From: Stigmatella erecta
Lineage (GTDB): Bacteria; Myxococcota; Myxococcia; Myxococcales; Myxococcaceae
DNA length: 64,000 nt
Reading direction: 5' to 3'
Assembly: GCF_900111745.1 (NCBI RefSeq)
Contig: NZ_FOIJ01000017.1
Location: 124,001-188,000 of the forward strand
Shown here one piece after another: positions 43,502 through 51,699 of this stretch (positions within the stretch are counted from its first letter, which is position 1; each line of letters starts with the position of its first letter). The translations under genes were made by a program, and so were the position numbers. The notes below the pieces were generated by a model that saw only the letters and a program-made list of their open reading frames with translations, had not been told where the DNA came from and did no database searches.

Positions 43502-44620
43502 TTATCTGACGGCAGGCGAGCCGAGGAGCGCTTCCACCTCGGCCTGCATTCCGCGCAGGAAGGCCTGCCGGGAGAAGCGCTGCGCCTGGGCCCGGGCCTC
43601 GGCGGGCACGAAGGCGTGCTCCCAGGCCTCGAACTGGCGCACGGCGGTGGCGAGGGCCTCGGGGGTCTGCTCGGAGAAGAAGAGGCCGGTGCGCGGCGTG
43701 ACGGTCTCCAGCACGCCCCCCTTGGCGTAGGCGATGAGGGGCCGGCCCGTGGCCTGGGCCTCCAGCGGGGTGATGCCGAAGTCCTCCTCGCCCGTGAAGA
43801 GGAGCGCCCGGGCGTCGCGGTAGAGCGCGGGCAGTTCGGCATCCGGCACGTTGCCCAGGAAGCGGATGTGGGGCGGCAGCGCGCCCGAGGTGAGCTTCGA
43901 GGCCTCCTGCCCGGTGCCCACCACCCACAGCTCGGCGTCCAGGGTGCGGAAGGCCTCCAGCGCGATGTCGAGCCGCTTGTAGGGCGCGAAGGCCCCGAGC
44001 CACAGGAAGTAGCCCCCCTGCCCCGTGCCCTCCAGCGGCGCCGCGCAGAAGCGCTCCAGGTCCACCGGCGGGTGCACGACGTGGGCGTCGCGGCCCCAGA
44101 ACCGGTGAATCTTCCCGGCGATGTGCTGGCTGTTGGCGACGAAGCGGTCGACCCCGGCCGCGGTGCGCCGGTCCCACCGCTGGAGCCACGGCCTCACGGC
44201 GCGCGCCGCGGTGCGCACGGGCACCGAGGCCCGGCCCGGCCCGAAGTAGTCGTCGAAGAGATCCCACATGTACCGCATGGGCGCATGGATGTAGCCGAGG
44301 TGCCGGGCCCCGGGCGGCGTGCGGATCCCCTTGGCGACGCAGTGGCTGGAGGAGAGCACCAGCTCATAGCCCTCCAGGCGGAAGGACTCGATGGCGCGGG
44401 GGAACAGCGGCAGGAAGTGCCGGTAGCGCGTGTGGATGCCGGGGATGTCCTGGAGGAACGAGGTGTAGATGCGCCGGTCCTCGATGAGGGGCGGCATCGT
44501 CCCGGGCTGGTGGATGAGCGTATAGATGTCCGCTCCGGGGAACAGCTCACAGAGCGCTTCGAGCACACGCTCGCCGCCGCGCAGCGTGACGAGCCAGTCA
44601 TGAACCAGGGCAACCTTCAC
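43502..44620 (-). CDS. GT4-family glycosyltransferase
   Basis: 372 residues, GT-B fold. KVALVHDWLVTLRGGERVLE is the usual N-terminal nucleotide-sugar acceptor region, FLWLGAFAPYKRLDIALEAF the start of the C-terminal domain, and FTGEEDFGITPLEAQATGRP the diagnostic E-x7-E motif. It would add a sugar to the lipid-linked chain begun by the phosphotransferase. GTG 44620 is chosen because the family start VKVALVHDW begins there; the region to 44725 reads antisense to the opposite glycosyltransferase start. Sugar and linkage unknown. Confidence 0.88.
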   Translation of the reverse strand: MKVALVHDWLVTLRGGERVLEALCELFPGADIYTLIHQPGTMPPLIEDRRIYTSFLQDIPGIHTRYRHFLPLFPRAIESFRLEGYELVLSSSHCVAKGIRTPPGARHLGYIHAPMRYMWDLFDDYFGPGRASVPVRTAARAVRPWLQRWDRRTAAGVDRFVANSQHIAGKIHRFWGRDAHVVHPPVDLERFCAAPLEGTGQGGYFLWLGAFAPYKRLDIALEAFRTLDAELWVVGTGQEASKLTSGALPPHIRFLGNVPDAELPALYRDARALLFTGEEDFGITPLEAQATGRPLIAYAKGGVLETVTPRTGLFFSEQTPEALATAVRQFEAWEHAFVPAEARAQAQRFSRQAFLRGMQAEVEALLGSPAVR

Positions 44621-44672
44621 GGGCGCCCTTCTAGCATCCCCGCCCCGGGCCGTGTGTGCTACGCCAGGGGGC

Positions 44673-45770
44673 GTGGCGAGCATCCTCATCGATCTGCGCA
44701 TGGTCCAGGGCAGGCTGCACGGCATCGCGCGCTATGCCCTGGAGCTGGCACGGCGGCTGCCCGCCCTCGCGCCGGACCTCCACTTCATGGGCCTCACGGC
44801 CCCGGAGGGCTTGCCGCCGGGGCTGGGCGAGCTGACCCCTTCCCTGCCGCTGTACCCCAGCCGCGCGGGCTTCCTGTCGCCGCTGAAGGAACAGCCCGCG
44901 CTGCTCCGGGATCTGCTGAAGCTCGCCCCGGATGTCTTCCATGCCACCTCGTTCTCGCTGCCGGGGCTGTGGAACGGCAGGCTCGTGGCCACGCTCCATG
45001 ACGCCAACCACCTGGCGCTGCCCGCCAACTACAGCCCGCTGCACACGCTCTATTACCGGCTCATCGTGAGGCCGCGCGCCAAGCAGGCCGCCGCGCTGCT
45101 GACCGTCTCCGAGTTCTCCCGCGAGGAGCTGGCGAAGCACCTGGGCCTGACGCCCTACCGGTTCCAGGTCATCGCGCCGGGGGTGGATGGGCACTACCGG
45201 CCGCCCACCGCGTCCGAGGCCCGGGCCTTCATCGAGCGGCACCAGCTCCCCTCGCGCTACCTCGCGGCGGTCGGCAACCCCAAGGCCCACAAGAACCTCG
45301 GCCTGCTGGCGAAGCTGGCCCCGGAGCTTCCCGTGCCCCTCGTGCTCCTGGCGGGAAAGGGGGCCGCGAAGGCGCTCGGCTTCCCCTCCACCACGGTGGA
45401 GCTGGAGGAGCTGCCGGAAGCGGAGATGCCCCTCTTCTACGGCGCGGCGCGGGCGCTGCTCCTGCCCTCCCGGTACGAGGGCTTCGGCCTGCCCGTGCTG
45501 GAGGCCATGGCCTCGGGGTGCCCGGTGCTGGCGTCGAACACCTCCTCGCTGCCCGAGGTGGCCGGACAGGCCGCCCTGCTGGTGCCTCCGGAGGATGTCC
45601 GTGCCTGGCGCGACACCACGCTGCGCCTGCTCCGGGACGAGGCCCTGCGCCAGACGCTGGTGGAGAAAGGCCGGGACCGGGCCGCCCACTTCACCTGGGA
45701 GGACTGCGCGCGGCGGACGCTCGCGGCCTATCGCCGGGTCCTGGACAGGCCGGCCCCGCGCGCCTCATGA
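44673..45770 (+). CDS. GT4-family glycosyltransferase (mannosyltransferase-like)
   Basis: 365 residues, GT-B fold. SILIDLRMVQGRLHGIARYA is the start, KNLGLLAKLAPELPVPLVLL the mid region and LPSRYEGFGLPVLEAMASGC the E-x7-E nucleotide-binding motif. Similar enzymes include WbaZ/MtfB-like mannosyl and N-acetylglucosamine transferases, but the sugar is unclear. It is divergent (52 bp) from the other glycosyltransferase and convergent, overlapping by 6 bp, with the GT87 gene. GTG 44673, preceded by CAGGGGG, marks the start rather than GTG 44652. Confidence 0.88.
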   Translation: MASILIDLRMVQGRLHGIARYALELARRLPALAPDLHFMGLTAPEGLPPGLGELTPSLPLYPSRAGFLSPLKEQPALLRDLLKLAPDVFHATSFSLPGLWNGRLVATLHDANHLALPANYSPLHTLYYRLIVRPRAKQAAALLTVSEFSREELAKHLGLTPYRFQVIAPGVDGHYRPPTASEARAFIERHQLPSRYLAAVGNPKAHKNLGLLAKLAPELPVPLVLLAGKGAAKALGFPSTTVELEELPEAEMPLFYGAARALLLPSRYEGFGLPVLEAMASGCPVLASNTSSLPEVAGQAALLVPPEDVRAWRDTTLRLLRDEALRQTLVEKGRDRAAHFTWEDCARRTLAAYRRVLDRPAPRAS

Positions 45771-46943
45771 GGCAGGCGCGGCCGCCCCCCGGCGCTCCTC
45801 CCACGCGGCCCACACCATCAACGCCGTGAAGACGAGCGCATAGGGGCGCCAGAGCAGCACCTGCTCCGCGCGCTCCGTGCCCACCACGAAGTCCGCGCTG
45901 AACACCCCCACGAGGCCCGCCAACGCCACCAGGGCCAGCCCTCCCCGCGTCTTCCGCTCCGCCGCGAGCCGCAGCAGCGGCCAGGCCATGACGAAGTTGG
46001 CGCGCCAGGCCAGCGGGGAGAGCAGCGTCACCCCGAGGCAGCACAGGGCGAACAGCGCCAGGGGCCGCGGCCGGCTCCAGGCCAGCACCGCCACGAACAC
46101 GGCCAGGGCGAGCCCCTGCGCCAGGGAGATCGCCGCGCCCGAGGGCATGGGCTCCCGGGGGACCATGAACGAGAGCAGCAACGTGGGCAGCCCCTGGGCA
46201 TTGGCCCCCAGCGCCCACGGCGGCGTGGTGCGCGCGAGCGTGTCCAGCCAGTCGTGCGTCTGCGCCAGCAGGCCGGTGACCCCATAGCGCGCGAGCGCGG
46301 GCACCGCGAGCACGAGCCCCACCGCCACGCTGGCCCCCATCACCCGCCAGTGGCGGCGCGCCAGCAGAAACAATACGAGCAGCGCCGCGGGCGGCTTGAG
46401 CAACACGGCCACGGCGAACGCCGCGCCCGGGCCCCACGTGCGGCCCTTCTCCGCGCCCAGGGCGGTGAGCGCCAGCAGGAGCAGCAGCACGGCGTCCACC
46501 TGGCCGTAGAAGAACGCGAACCGGAAGGCGGGCAGCAGCGCCAGCGTGGCGAGCACGGGCGCCCAGGGCCAGACTCCCTGCCCCTCCGCGGCGGCCGCCG
46601 GGCGCGAGGTGAGCCGGACCACGGCCACCAGCGCCGCCACCAGGCCCAGGTTCCAGAGCGCGGAGGCCACCCGCGCGGGCAACAGCGTGAAGGGCAGGAA
46701 CAGCGGCGCCGTCACGGGGGCGTACTTGAAGGGCATGGTGCCATCCGAGACGGGGTAGAGGTCCACGCCCGCCAGGAAGCGCTCCGCGGCCAGCAGGTAG
46801 ACGCGGAAGTCCACGCCCCGCCGGGGGTGCTGCCCCAGCGAGACCGCCACGGCCGCGAGCCCCAGCATCAGCGCCCAGAAGACCCACTGCGGCGTCCGGG
46901 ACGAAGCGCGCGCGCCGGCGCTCAAGGGGTCAGCGGCCCTCAT
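45765..46943 (-). CDS. GT87-type integral membrane glycosyltransferase (DUF2029)
   Basis: 392 residues with about ten hydrophobic helices. DFRVYLLAAERFLAGVDLY after the first helix, PFKYAPVTAPLFLPFTLLP and FYGQVDAVLLLLLALTALG follow the pattern of polyprenol-linked glycosyltransferases of the GT87 family, with the essential Asp after helix 1. It would use a polyprenyl-phosphate sugar on the periplasmic side. The start overlaps the O-antigen ligase gene by 14 bp, so it is the last gene of the purH-led operon. Confidence 0.8.
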   Translation of the reverse strand: MRAADPLSAGARASSRTPQWVFWALMLGLAAVAVSLGQHPRRGVDFRVYLLAAERFLAGVDLYPVSDGTMPFKYAPVTAPLFLPFTLLPARVASALWNLGLVAALVAVVRLTSRPAAAAEGQGVWPWAPVLATLALLPAFRFAFFYGQVDAVLLLLLALTALGAEKGRTWGPGAAFAVAVLLKPPAALLVLFLLARRHWRVMGASVAVGLVLAVPALARYGVTGLLAQTHDWLDTLARTTPPWALGANAQGLPTLLLSFMVPREPMPSGAAISLAQGLALAVFVAVLAWSRPRPLALFALCCLGVTLLSPLAWRANFVMAWPLLRLAAERKTRGGLALVALAGLVGVFSADFVVGTERAEQVLLWRPYALVFTALMVWAAWEERRGAAAPAS

Positions 46944-48171
46944 CGGCTCTCTCCGGATGCTTCCACTCGCACAAGCCCAGGCCCCAGACGAACGCGAAGG
47001 ACAGGTGAACGCTGGAGTGAAACGGCAGGTAGTGCACCAGCGCGAGGAGGTGGAACCCCACGAAGGACAGCAGCGCGCCCGTGGCCGGAAGCGAGCCCCG
47101 GCGGTGCCGCCGGATCAACGCCCGCGCGAGCAAGCCGTGCACGGCGGCCAGCAGGAGGAGCCCCACCAGTCCCGTCTCCGCCCACACCGTCAGCCACAGG
47201 TTGTGCGCATCCGTGGACAGGAGATCCGAGATGCCCGTCTCCTCCTGGGTCGCGAGCGCCGCGGGCTTGTAGTTGCCAAACCCCACGCCCACCAGCGGAT
47301 GCTCCCTCACGAGCCGGCTGCCCACGGACATCGCCAGCGAGCGCTCGCCGCCATAGATGTTCTCCACGGCCTTGCCCAGCCGCGCCCGCCACGCGGGCGT
47401 CGCCACCACCATCCCCACCAGCACCACGGCCAGCGCCATGCCCACCTTCCGGGGCGTGCCCCGGAGGAGCAGCGCCAGCGCCACGGCACACACCGCCAGC
47501 CCCGTCAGCAACGCGGCGCGCGCGAACGCCGTATAGGGGGCCAGCAGCAGGGCGCAGACGCACCCCGCGGCGAGCCCCCGGAGCCACACCCGCCGCGCGC
47601 GGGCCATGCAGGCCAGCGCCGGGCCGAGCATCGCCATGGCGCCATGCGAGAAGCGCAGCCGGTGGAAGAGAAACCCACCGGCCGCGTAGCGGGGGTGCTC
47701 CTCGGTGCCGAAGTTCTCGTGCAGCCGGGCCAGGCTCAGCTTGAAGAGCGCCGGGGGCTCCCACGGCCAGCGCACCAGGTGCTGGAACACGCCCAGCGCC
47801 CCCGACAGCACCCAGCCGCCCAGGGCCAGCCCCGCGATGAGCAACCACGGCACGCCCACGGTGCCCGCCGAGGCCACTGCCGCGGCCGAGGCCGTGTCAA
47901 GCACCTGCCCATACCGCGACCACCTCGGCCAGCGGTCCGCCGCGCCCGTCAGGAGCGCCACCGCCGGGGAGACCACCTGCCAGGACGTCAGCGCCACCGT
48001 GGCCAGGACATAGGCTTTGACGTCCTGCGCCAGCGGGAGCCTCCGGCGAAACGCCAGCACGAGCGCGCACAGCACCGCCGCCCCAGCCGCCACCTGCTGG
48101 ACGAGCTCTCCCAGGGCCAAACCCACGGCCCACACGGCGAAGATAAGGGTGACAGCGCGGCGCACTGCCAC
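46930..48171 (-). CDS. O-antigen ligase/polymerase family membrane protein
   Basis: 413 residues with about eleven hydrophobic helices. The periplasmic loop YAAGGFLFHRLRFSHGAMAM and the later LVREHPLVGVGFGNYKPAAL and DAHNLWLTVWAETGLVGLL are the Wzy_C signature found in O-antigen ligases (WaaL) and polymerases (Wzy). Sequence cannot tell ligase from polymerase. GTG 48171 is 35 bp after the lptG stop, in the same direction. Together with lptF and lptG it points to lipopolysaccharide or lipid-linked glycan export. Confidence 0.85.
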   Translation of the reverse strand: MAVRRAVTLIFAVWAVGLALGELVQQVAAGAAVLCALVLAFRRRLPLAQDVKAYVLATVALTSWQVVSPAVALLTGAADRWPRWSRYGQVLDTASAAAVASAGTVGVPWLLIAGLALGGWVLSGALGVFQHLVRWPWEPPALFKLSLARLHENFGTEEHPRYAAGGFLFHRLRFSHGAMAMLGPALACMARARRVWLRGLAAGCVCALLLAPYTAFARAALLTGLAVCAVALALLLRGTPRKVGMALAVVLVGMVVATPAWRARLGKAVENIYGGERSLAMSVGSRLVREHPLVGVGFGNYKPAALATQEETGISDLLSTDAHNLWLTVWAETGLVGLLLLAAVHGLLARALIRRHRRGSLPATGALLSFVGFHLLALVHYLPFHSSVHLSFAFVWGLGLCEWKHPERADEGR

Positions 48172-48206
48172 GAGGGATTAACCCAAACCGCCCAGGCGTG
48201 CGACGG

Positions 48207-49328
48207 CTATCGTGACGGGGCAGTCACGGAACGGCGCGGCATCAGTAGCCAGCCTTCCCGGCGCAGCCACAATCCCGTGGCCGCCACCACGAGCACGCAG
48301 GACGGCAACCAGGCAGCCAGCCCCGGCGCCATGCGATCCGTCATCACCAGGGTCCGGGACACCACGATGAGCCCCCACATCGCCACCGCGATGAGCAGCC
48401 CCTCGACGATGGCCACCGTCAGGTGGCCCTTGCGGCTGGGACGCAGCGCCAACCCCACCGCCATCAGGGCCGCCGGCAGGCCCACCATCGGGTAGGCGAA
48501 GCGGTTGTACAGCGCCAGCTCGTACTGCCGTGAGTCCAGACCGACCTCGGTGCGGGCGTGGATCTGCTCGCGCAGCTCCGGCAGGCGCATCTGCTCGGGC
48601 CTCCCTGGGCGGATGAGGAACGCGCGGGCGGGAACGCCCAGGTCATACTCCGCCTCCGGCTGCGCCGAGACCGTGGTGCGGCCATCCGGAAAGAACGCCC
48701 GCTCCTGGACGCCCGTGAGGCGCCAGCGGGTGCCCTCCAGGGGCACCATCGTGTCCGCGTCCAACCGGCGCACGAGCTTGAAGTCGGAGGAGAGCGTGAG
48801 GACGGCCACCTCCTGGAAGCCCTCCTGCACGCTCCCACTGCGCAGGAAGAAGACGTGCTCGCCCCGCCGGAACCACTGCTTGGGCGTGTAGTAGAGCCGC
48901 CAGTCTCCCCACCGGTTGAAGCGCTGGGTGGTGATTTCATCCACCCGCCGGCTGGCCTTGGCCACCACCCACTCATCGAAGGCGATGAGCCCCGCGACCA
49001 TCATCAGCGCGAAGGCCCCCACGGGCAGGTAGAGCGACGCGGGGCCGAACGTCAGCGAGCGCAGCGCCGTCACCTCGCCGCGCTTGCGCATCGTGGACAC
49101 GGCCGCCCCGGCCGCCAGCAGCAGGGCCGCGGGGCCCAGAAGCTGCGTCGTCACGAGCAGCTTGTTCCAGTACAGCTCCAGCACGGCCAGCACCCACCCC
49201 TCGCCCGTGTAGGCGCGCGAGCGGTCCACGAAGTCCACCACCAGGAACACCGTGAGCAACGCGGCGAGGATGCCCACGACGAACCGGGCATAGGTCCACA
49301 TCACGTAGCGGAAGAGCGTGCCCCTCAC
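48207..49328 (-). CDS. lptG: LPS export permease LptG
   Basis: About 373 residues, LptF/LptG fold: six membrane helices with a large periplasmic beta-jellyroll domain between helices 3 and 4 (RLYYTPKQWFRRGEHVFFLR). YARFVVGILAALLTVFLVVD and NRFAYPMVGLPAALMAVGLA are typical. It partners LptF and LptB to pull LPS to the outer membrane. GTG 49328 overlaps the lptF stop as GTGA; the longer frame from GTG 49358 would overlap 34 bp, so I reject it. LptG rather than LptF is assigned by position and by the N-terminal RGTLFRYVMW pattern. Confidence 0.85.
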   Translation of the reverse strand: MRGTLFRYVMWTYARFVVGILAALLTVFLVVDFVDRSRAYTGEGWVLAVLELYWNKLLVTTQLLGPAALLLAAGAAVSTMRKRGEVTALRSLTFGPASLYLPVGAFALMMVAGLIAFDEWVVAKASRRVDEITTQRFNRWGDWRLYYTPKQWFRRGEHVFFLRSGSVQEGFQEVAVLTLSSDFKLVRRLDADTMVPLEGTRWRLTGVQERAFFPDGRTTVSAQPEAEYDLGVPARAFLIRPGRPEQMRLPELREQIHARTEVGLDSRQYELALYNRFAYPMVGLPAALMAVGLALRPSRKGHLTVAIVEGLLIAVAMWGLIVVSRTLVMTDRMAPGLAAWLPSCVLVVAATGLWLRREGWLLMPRRSVTAPSR

Positions 49329-50440
49329 CGCACCGTCCCCGAGCGGCTCACGCGCCACATGGCCACCACGCCCACGGTGATGAACAGGAGGTTGGGCAGC
49401 TGCGCGGCCAGCAGCATCGGCAGCTTCTGCTGGTTGCCCAGCGTCTCGAACACCCGGCTGAGCACGTAGAAGAGCACATACCCGCCCAGCGTCAGCAGGT
49501 ACCCCCAGGCGCGGCCGCCCTGCTTGCGCCCGATGGCCAGGGGCGTGCCCAGCAGCGCGAACGAGAACGGCGCCACCGCGTTGCTCACGCGCATGTGGAT
49601 GGCCATCCAGAAGGGCCGGGGGTCTCCCCCGCTCTTCCCGGCCTCCTCCGCCGCCTGCATCAGCTCCCCGGGCGACATCTCCTCCTTCTGCGAGCGGAAG
49701 CGGTTGCCCTTGCGGTTCATGGAGCTGCCCAGCCCCACGGACACCTCGCCCTGCTCGAAGCGCAGCAGGCTGTAGTCCGTGGTGGAGCGGTTGGCGCGGT
49801 GTACCTCGCCTTCCTCCAGCACGAGCCGCAGCGCATCGTCGCTCCCGCGCATGTTCACCCGGCCGCGCTGCGCCAGCACCAGCAACGGGGAGGAGGGCTC
49901 CCGGTCATCGTGCAGCAGCACGTGCGTCCACTCGCCTCCCTGGCGCGAGACGTGCTCCGCGTAGAGCGTCAAGTCGCTCAGGTCCTCGTAGAAGACGCCC
50001 GACTTCACATCGCCCGCCACGTTCTTCTTGATGACCTCGTTGACCAGCGCCTTGACGCTCGTCAGGCCCCAGGGCTGAGCGGTGAAGGCGAGCAGCGCCA
50101 TCAGCCCGCCGAGCACCAGGCCGATGGCCACGGGCCCCAGCAGGAGCTGCACGGGGCTGATGCCCAGCGCCTGGAGCGCGGTCAGCTCCCGGTCCTCGCT
50201 CAGCCGCCCCAGCCCCAGCAGGATGGCCATCAGGAACGCGATGGGCAGCGCCTTCACCAGGAAGTGCGGCGTCAAATAGAGGATGAGCCGACCCACGTCC
50301 GAGAGCGTCACCGCCGAGCCGAGCAGCACCTCGGTGCCCACGAGGAACTGCATGACGAACAGCAGCAGGAACATGAACGCCACCCACACCACCAGGGGGC
50401 CGAGCAGCTCCTTCAGCAGGTAGCGCGCCAGCAGGATCAC
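49325..50440 (-). CDS. lptF: LPS export permease LptF
   Basis: 371 residues of the same fold as LptG. LLARYLLKELLGPLVVWVAF starts the protein; LSEDRELTALQALGISPVQL is the conserved coupling-helix region that meets LptB; the periplasmic domain follows from about 130 to 260. It works with LptG in LPS extraction. GTG 50440 overlaps the purD stop (GTGA). That purine synthesis and LPS export share overlapping genes is unusual. Confidence 0.87.
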   Translation of the reverse strand: MILLARYLLKELLGPLVVWVAFMFLLLFVMQFLVGTEVLLGSAVTLSDVGRLILYLTPHFLVKALPIAFLMAILLGLGRLSEDRELTALQALGISPVQLLLGPVAIGLVLGGLMALLAFTAQPWGLTSVKALVNEVIKKNVAGDVKSGVFYEDLSDLTLYAEHVSRQGGEWTHVLLHDDREPSSPLLVLAQRGRVNMRGSDDALRLVLEEGEVHRANRSTTDYSLLRFEQGEVSVGLGSSMNRKGNRFRSQKEEMSPGELMQAAEEAGKSGGDPRPFWMAIHMRVSNAVAPFSFALLGTPLAIGRKQGGRAWGYLLTLGGYVLFYVLSRVFETLGNQQKLPMLLAAQLPNLLFITVGVVAMWRVSRSGTVR

Positions 50441-51696
50441 GGCGCGGTGCGCACCCCTCGCGCTCCAATATCGCGGCGGAAGTGCATGCCCTCGAAGCGC
50501 AGCCCCGCCACGGCCTCATACGCCCGGGCCCGCGCCTCCACGAGGTTCGCCCCCCGCGCGCAGACCGTCAGCACCCGGCCGCCGGAGGTGACGATGGCGC
50601 CGCCCTTCGCCTCGGCGCCCGCCACGAACACCGTGGCGCCCGCGGGGACTGTCCCCAGCCCCTGGATTTCCTGGCCCCGCTTGGGTGTCTCCGGGTAGCC
50701 CTCCGCGGCGAGGACGATGCCCACCGAGGCCCCCGGCTCCAGCGTCAGGGGGCGGGGCTCCAGCTGCCCCCGGGCGCACGCATCCAGCAGCGGCAGCAGA
50801 TCCTCGCCGAGCTGAAGCATCAGCACCTGCGTCTCCGGATCCCCGAAGCGCGCGTTGAACTCGAGCACCTTGGGCCCGCTGCGCGTGAGCATCAGCCCCG
50901 CGTACAGCGCGCCGCGAAAGGGCGCCCCGCGCCGGCGCATCACCGCGAGCATCGGGGCGATGACGTCCTTGCCCACCTGCTCCAGCGCCTCGGCGGACAG
51001 GAAGGGGGCCGGGCAGTACGCGCCCATGCCGCCGGTGTTCGGGCCCGTGTCCCCCTCCCCCACCCGCTTGTGGTCCTGCGCGGGGGGAAGCAGCACGTAC
51101 CGCTCGCCATCGCACAACGCGATGACGGAGACCTCTTCGCCCTCCAGCAGCTCCTCCAGCACCATGCGCTGGCTGGCCGGGCCCATCGCCGCCACGGCCC
51201 GCACCGCGGCCCGGGCGGACGCCACATCCGGCGCCACGATGACGCCCTTGCCCGCGGCCAGGCCGTCCGCCTTGACGACGATCTTCCCGCGCGCCACCGC
51301 ATACGCCTCGGCGGCGGCCACCTCGTCAAAGACCTGGAAGTCCGCGGTGGGCACCCCCGCCTCGGCCATGATCTCCTTGGCGAAGGCCTTGGAGCCCTCG
51401 AGCCGCGCGGCGGCGGCCACCGGCCCGAAGCAGGCGATGCCCTCGGCGGCCAGCGCATCCGCCACGCCCGCCACCAGCGGGGCCTCCGGGCCCACCACCA
51501 CCAGGTCCACCTTCTCCCGCTTCGCCAGGGCCGCGACCGCCTCGGGCGCGTCCGGCTTCAGGGCCACCTGCGTGCCCAGGCCGGCCATGCCGGGGTTGCC
51601 GGGACCGCAGAGCAAGGCCGAGAGCTTCGGGCTGCGCGCCAACTTCCACGCCAGGGCGTGCTCACGGCCCCCGGCCCCCAACAGAAGCACCTTCAC
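50437..51696 (-). CDS. purD: Phosphoribosylamine-glycine ligase
   Basis: 419 residues, usual length. It makes glycinamide ribonucleotide from phosphoribosylamine, glycine and ATP in purine synthesis. KVLLLGAGGREHALAWKLAR is the PurD N-terminus; VVKADGLAAGKGV and NTGGMGAYCPAPFL are the ATP-grasp loops; LEFNARFGDPETQVLM closes the active site. GTG 51696 is 3 bp after the TPR gene stop. It lies between the TPR protein gene and lptF in one continuous operon. Confidence 0.96.
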   Translation of the reverse strand: MKVLLLGAGGREHALAWKLARSPKLSALLCGPGNPGMAGLGTQVALKPDAPEAVAALAKREKVDLVVVGPEAPLVAGVADALAAEGIACFGPVAAAARLEGSKAFAKEIMAEAGVPTADFQVFDEVAAAEAYAVARGKIVVKADGLAAGKGVIVAPDVASARAAVRAVAAMGPASQRMVLEELLEGEEVSVIALCDGERYVLLPPAQDHKRVGEGDTGPNTGGMGAYCPAPFLSAEALEQVGKDVIAPMLAVMRRRGAPFRGALYAGLMLTRSGPKVLEFNARFGDPETQVLMLQLGEDLLPLLDACARGQLEPRPLTLEPGASVGIVLAAEGYPETPKRGQEIQGLGTVPAGATVFVAGAEAKGGAIVTSGGRVLTVCARGANLVEARARAYEAVAGLRFEGMHFRRDIGARGVRTAP

Positions 51697-51699
51697 GAA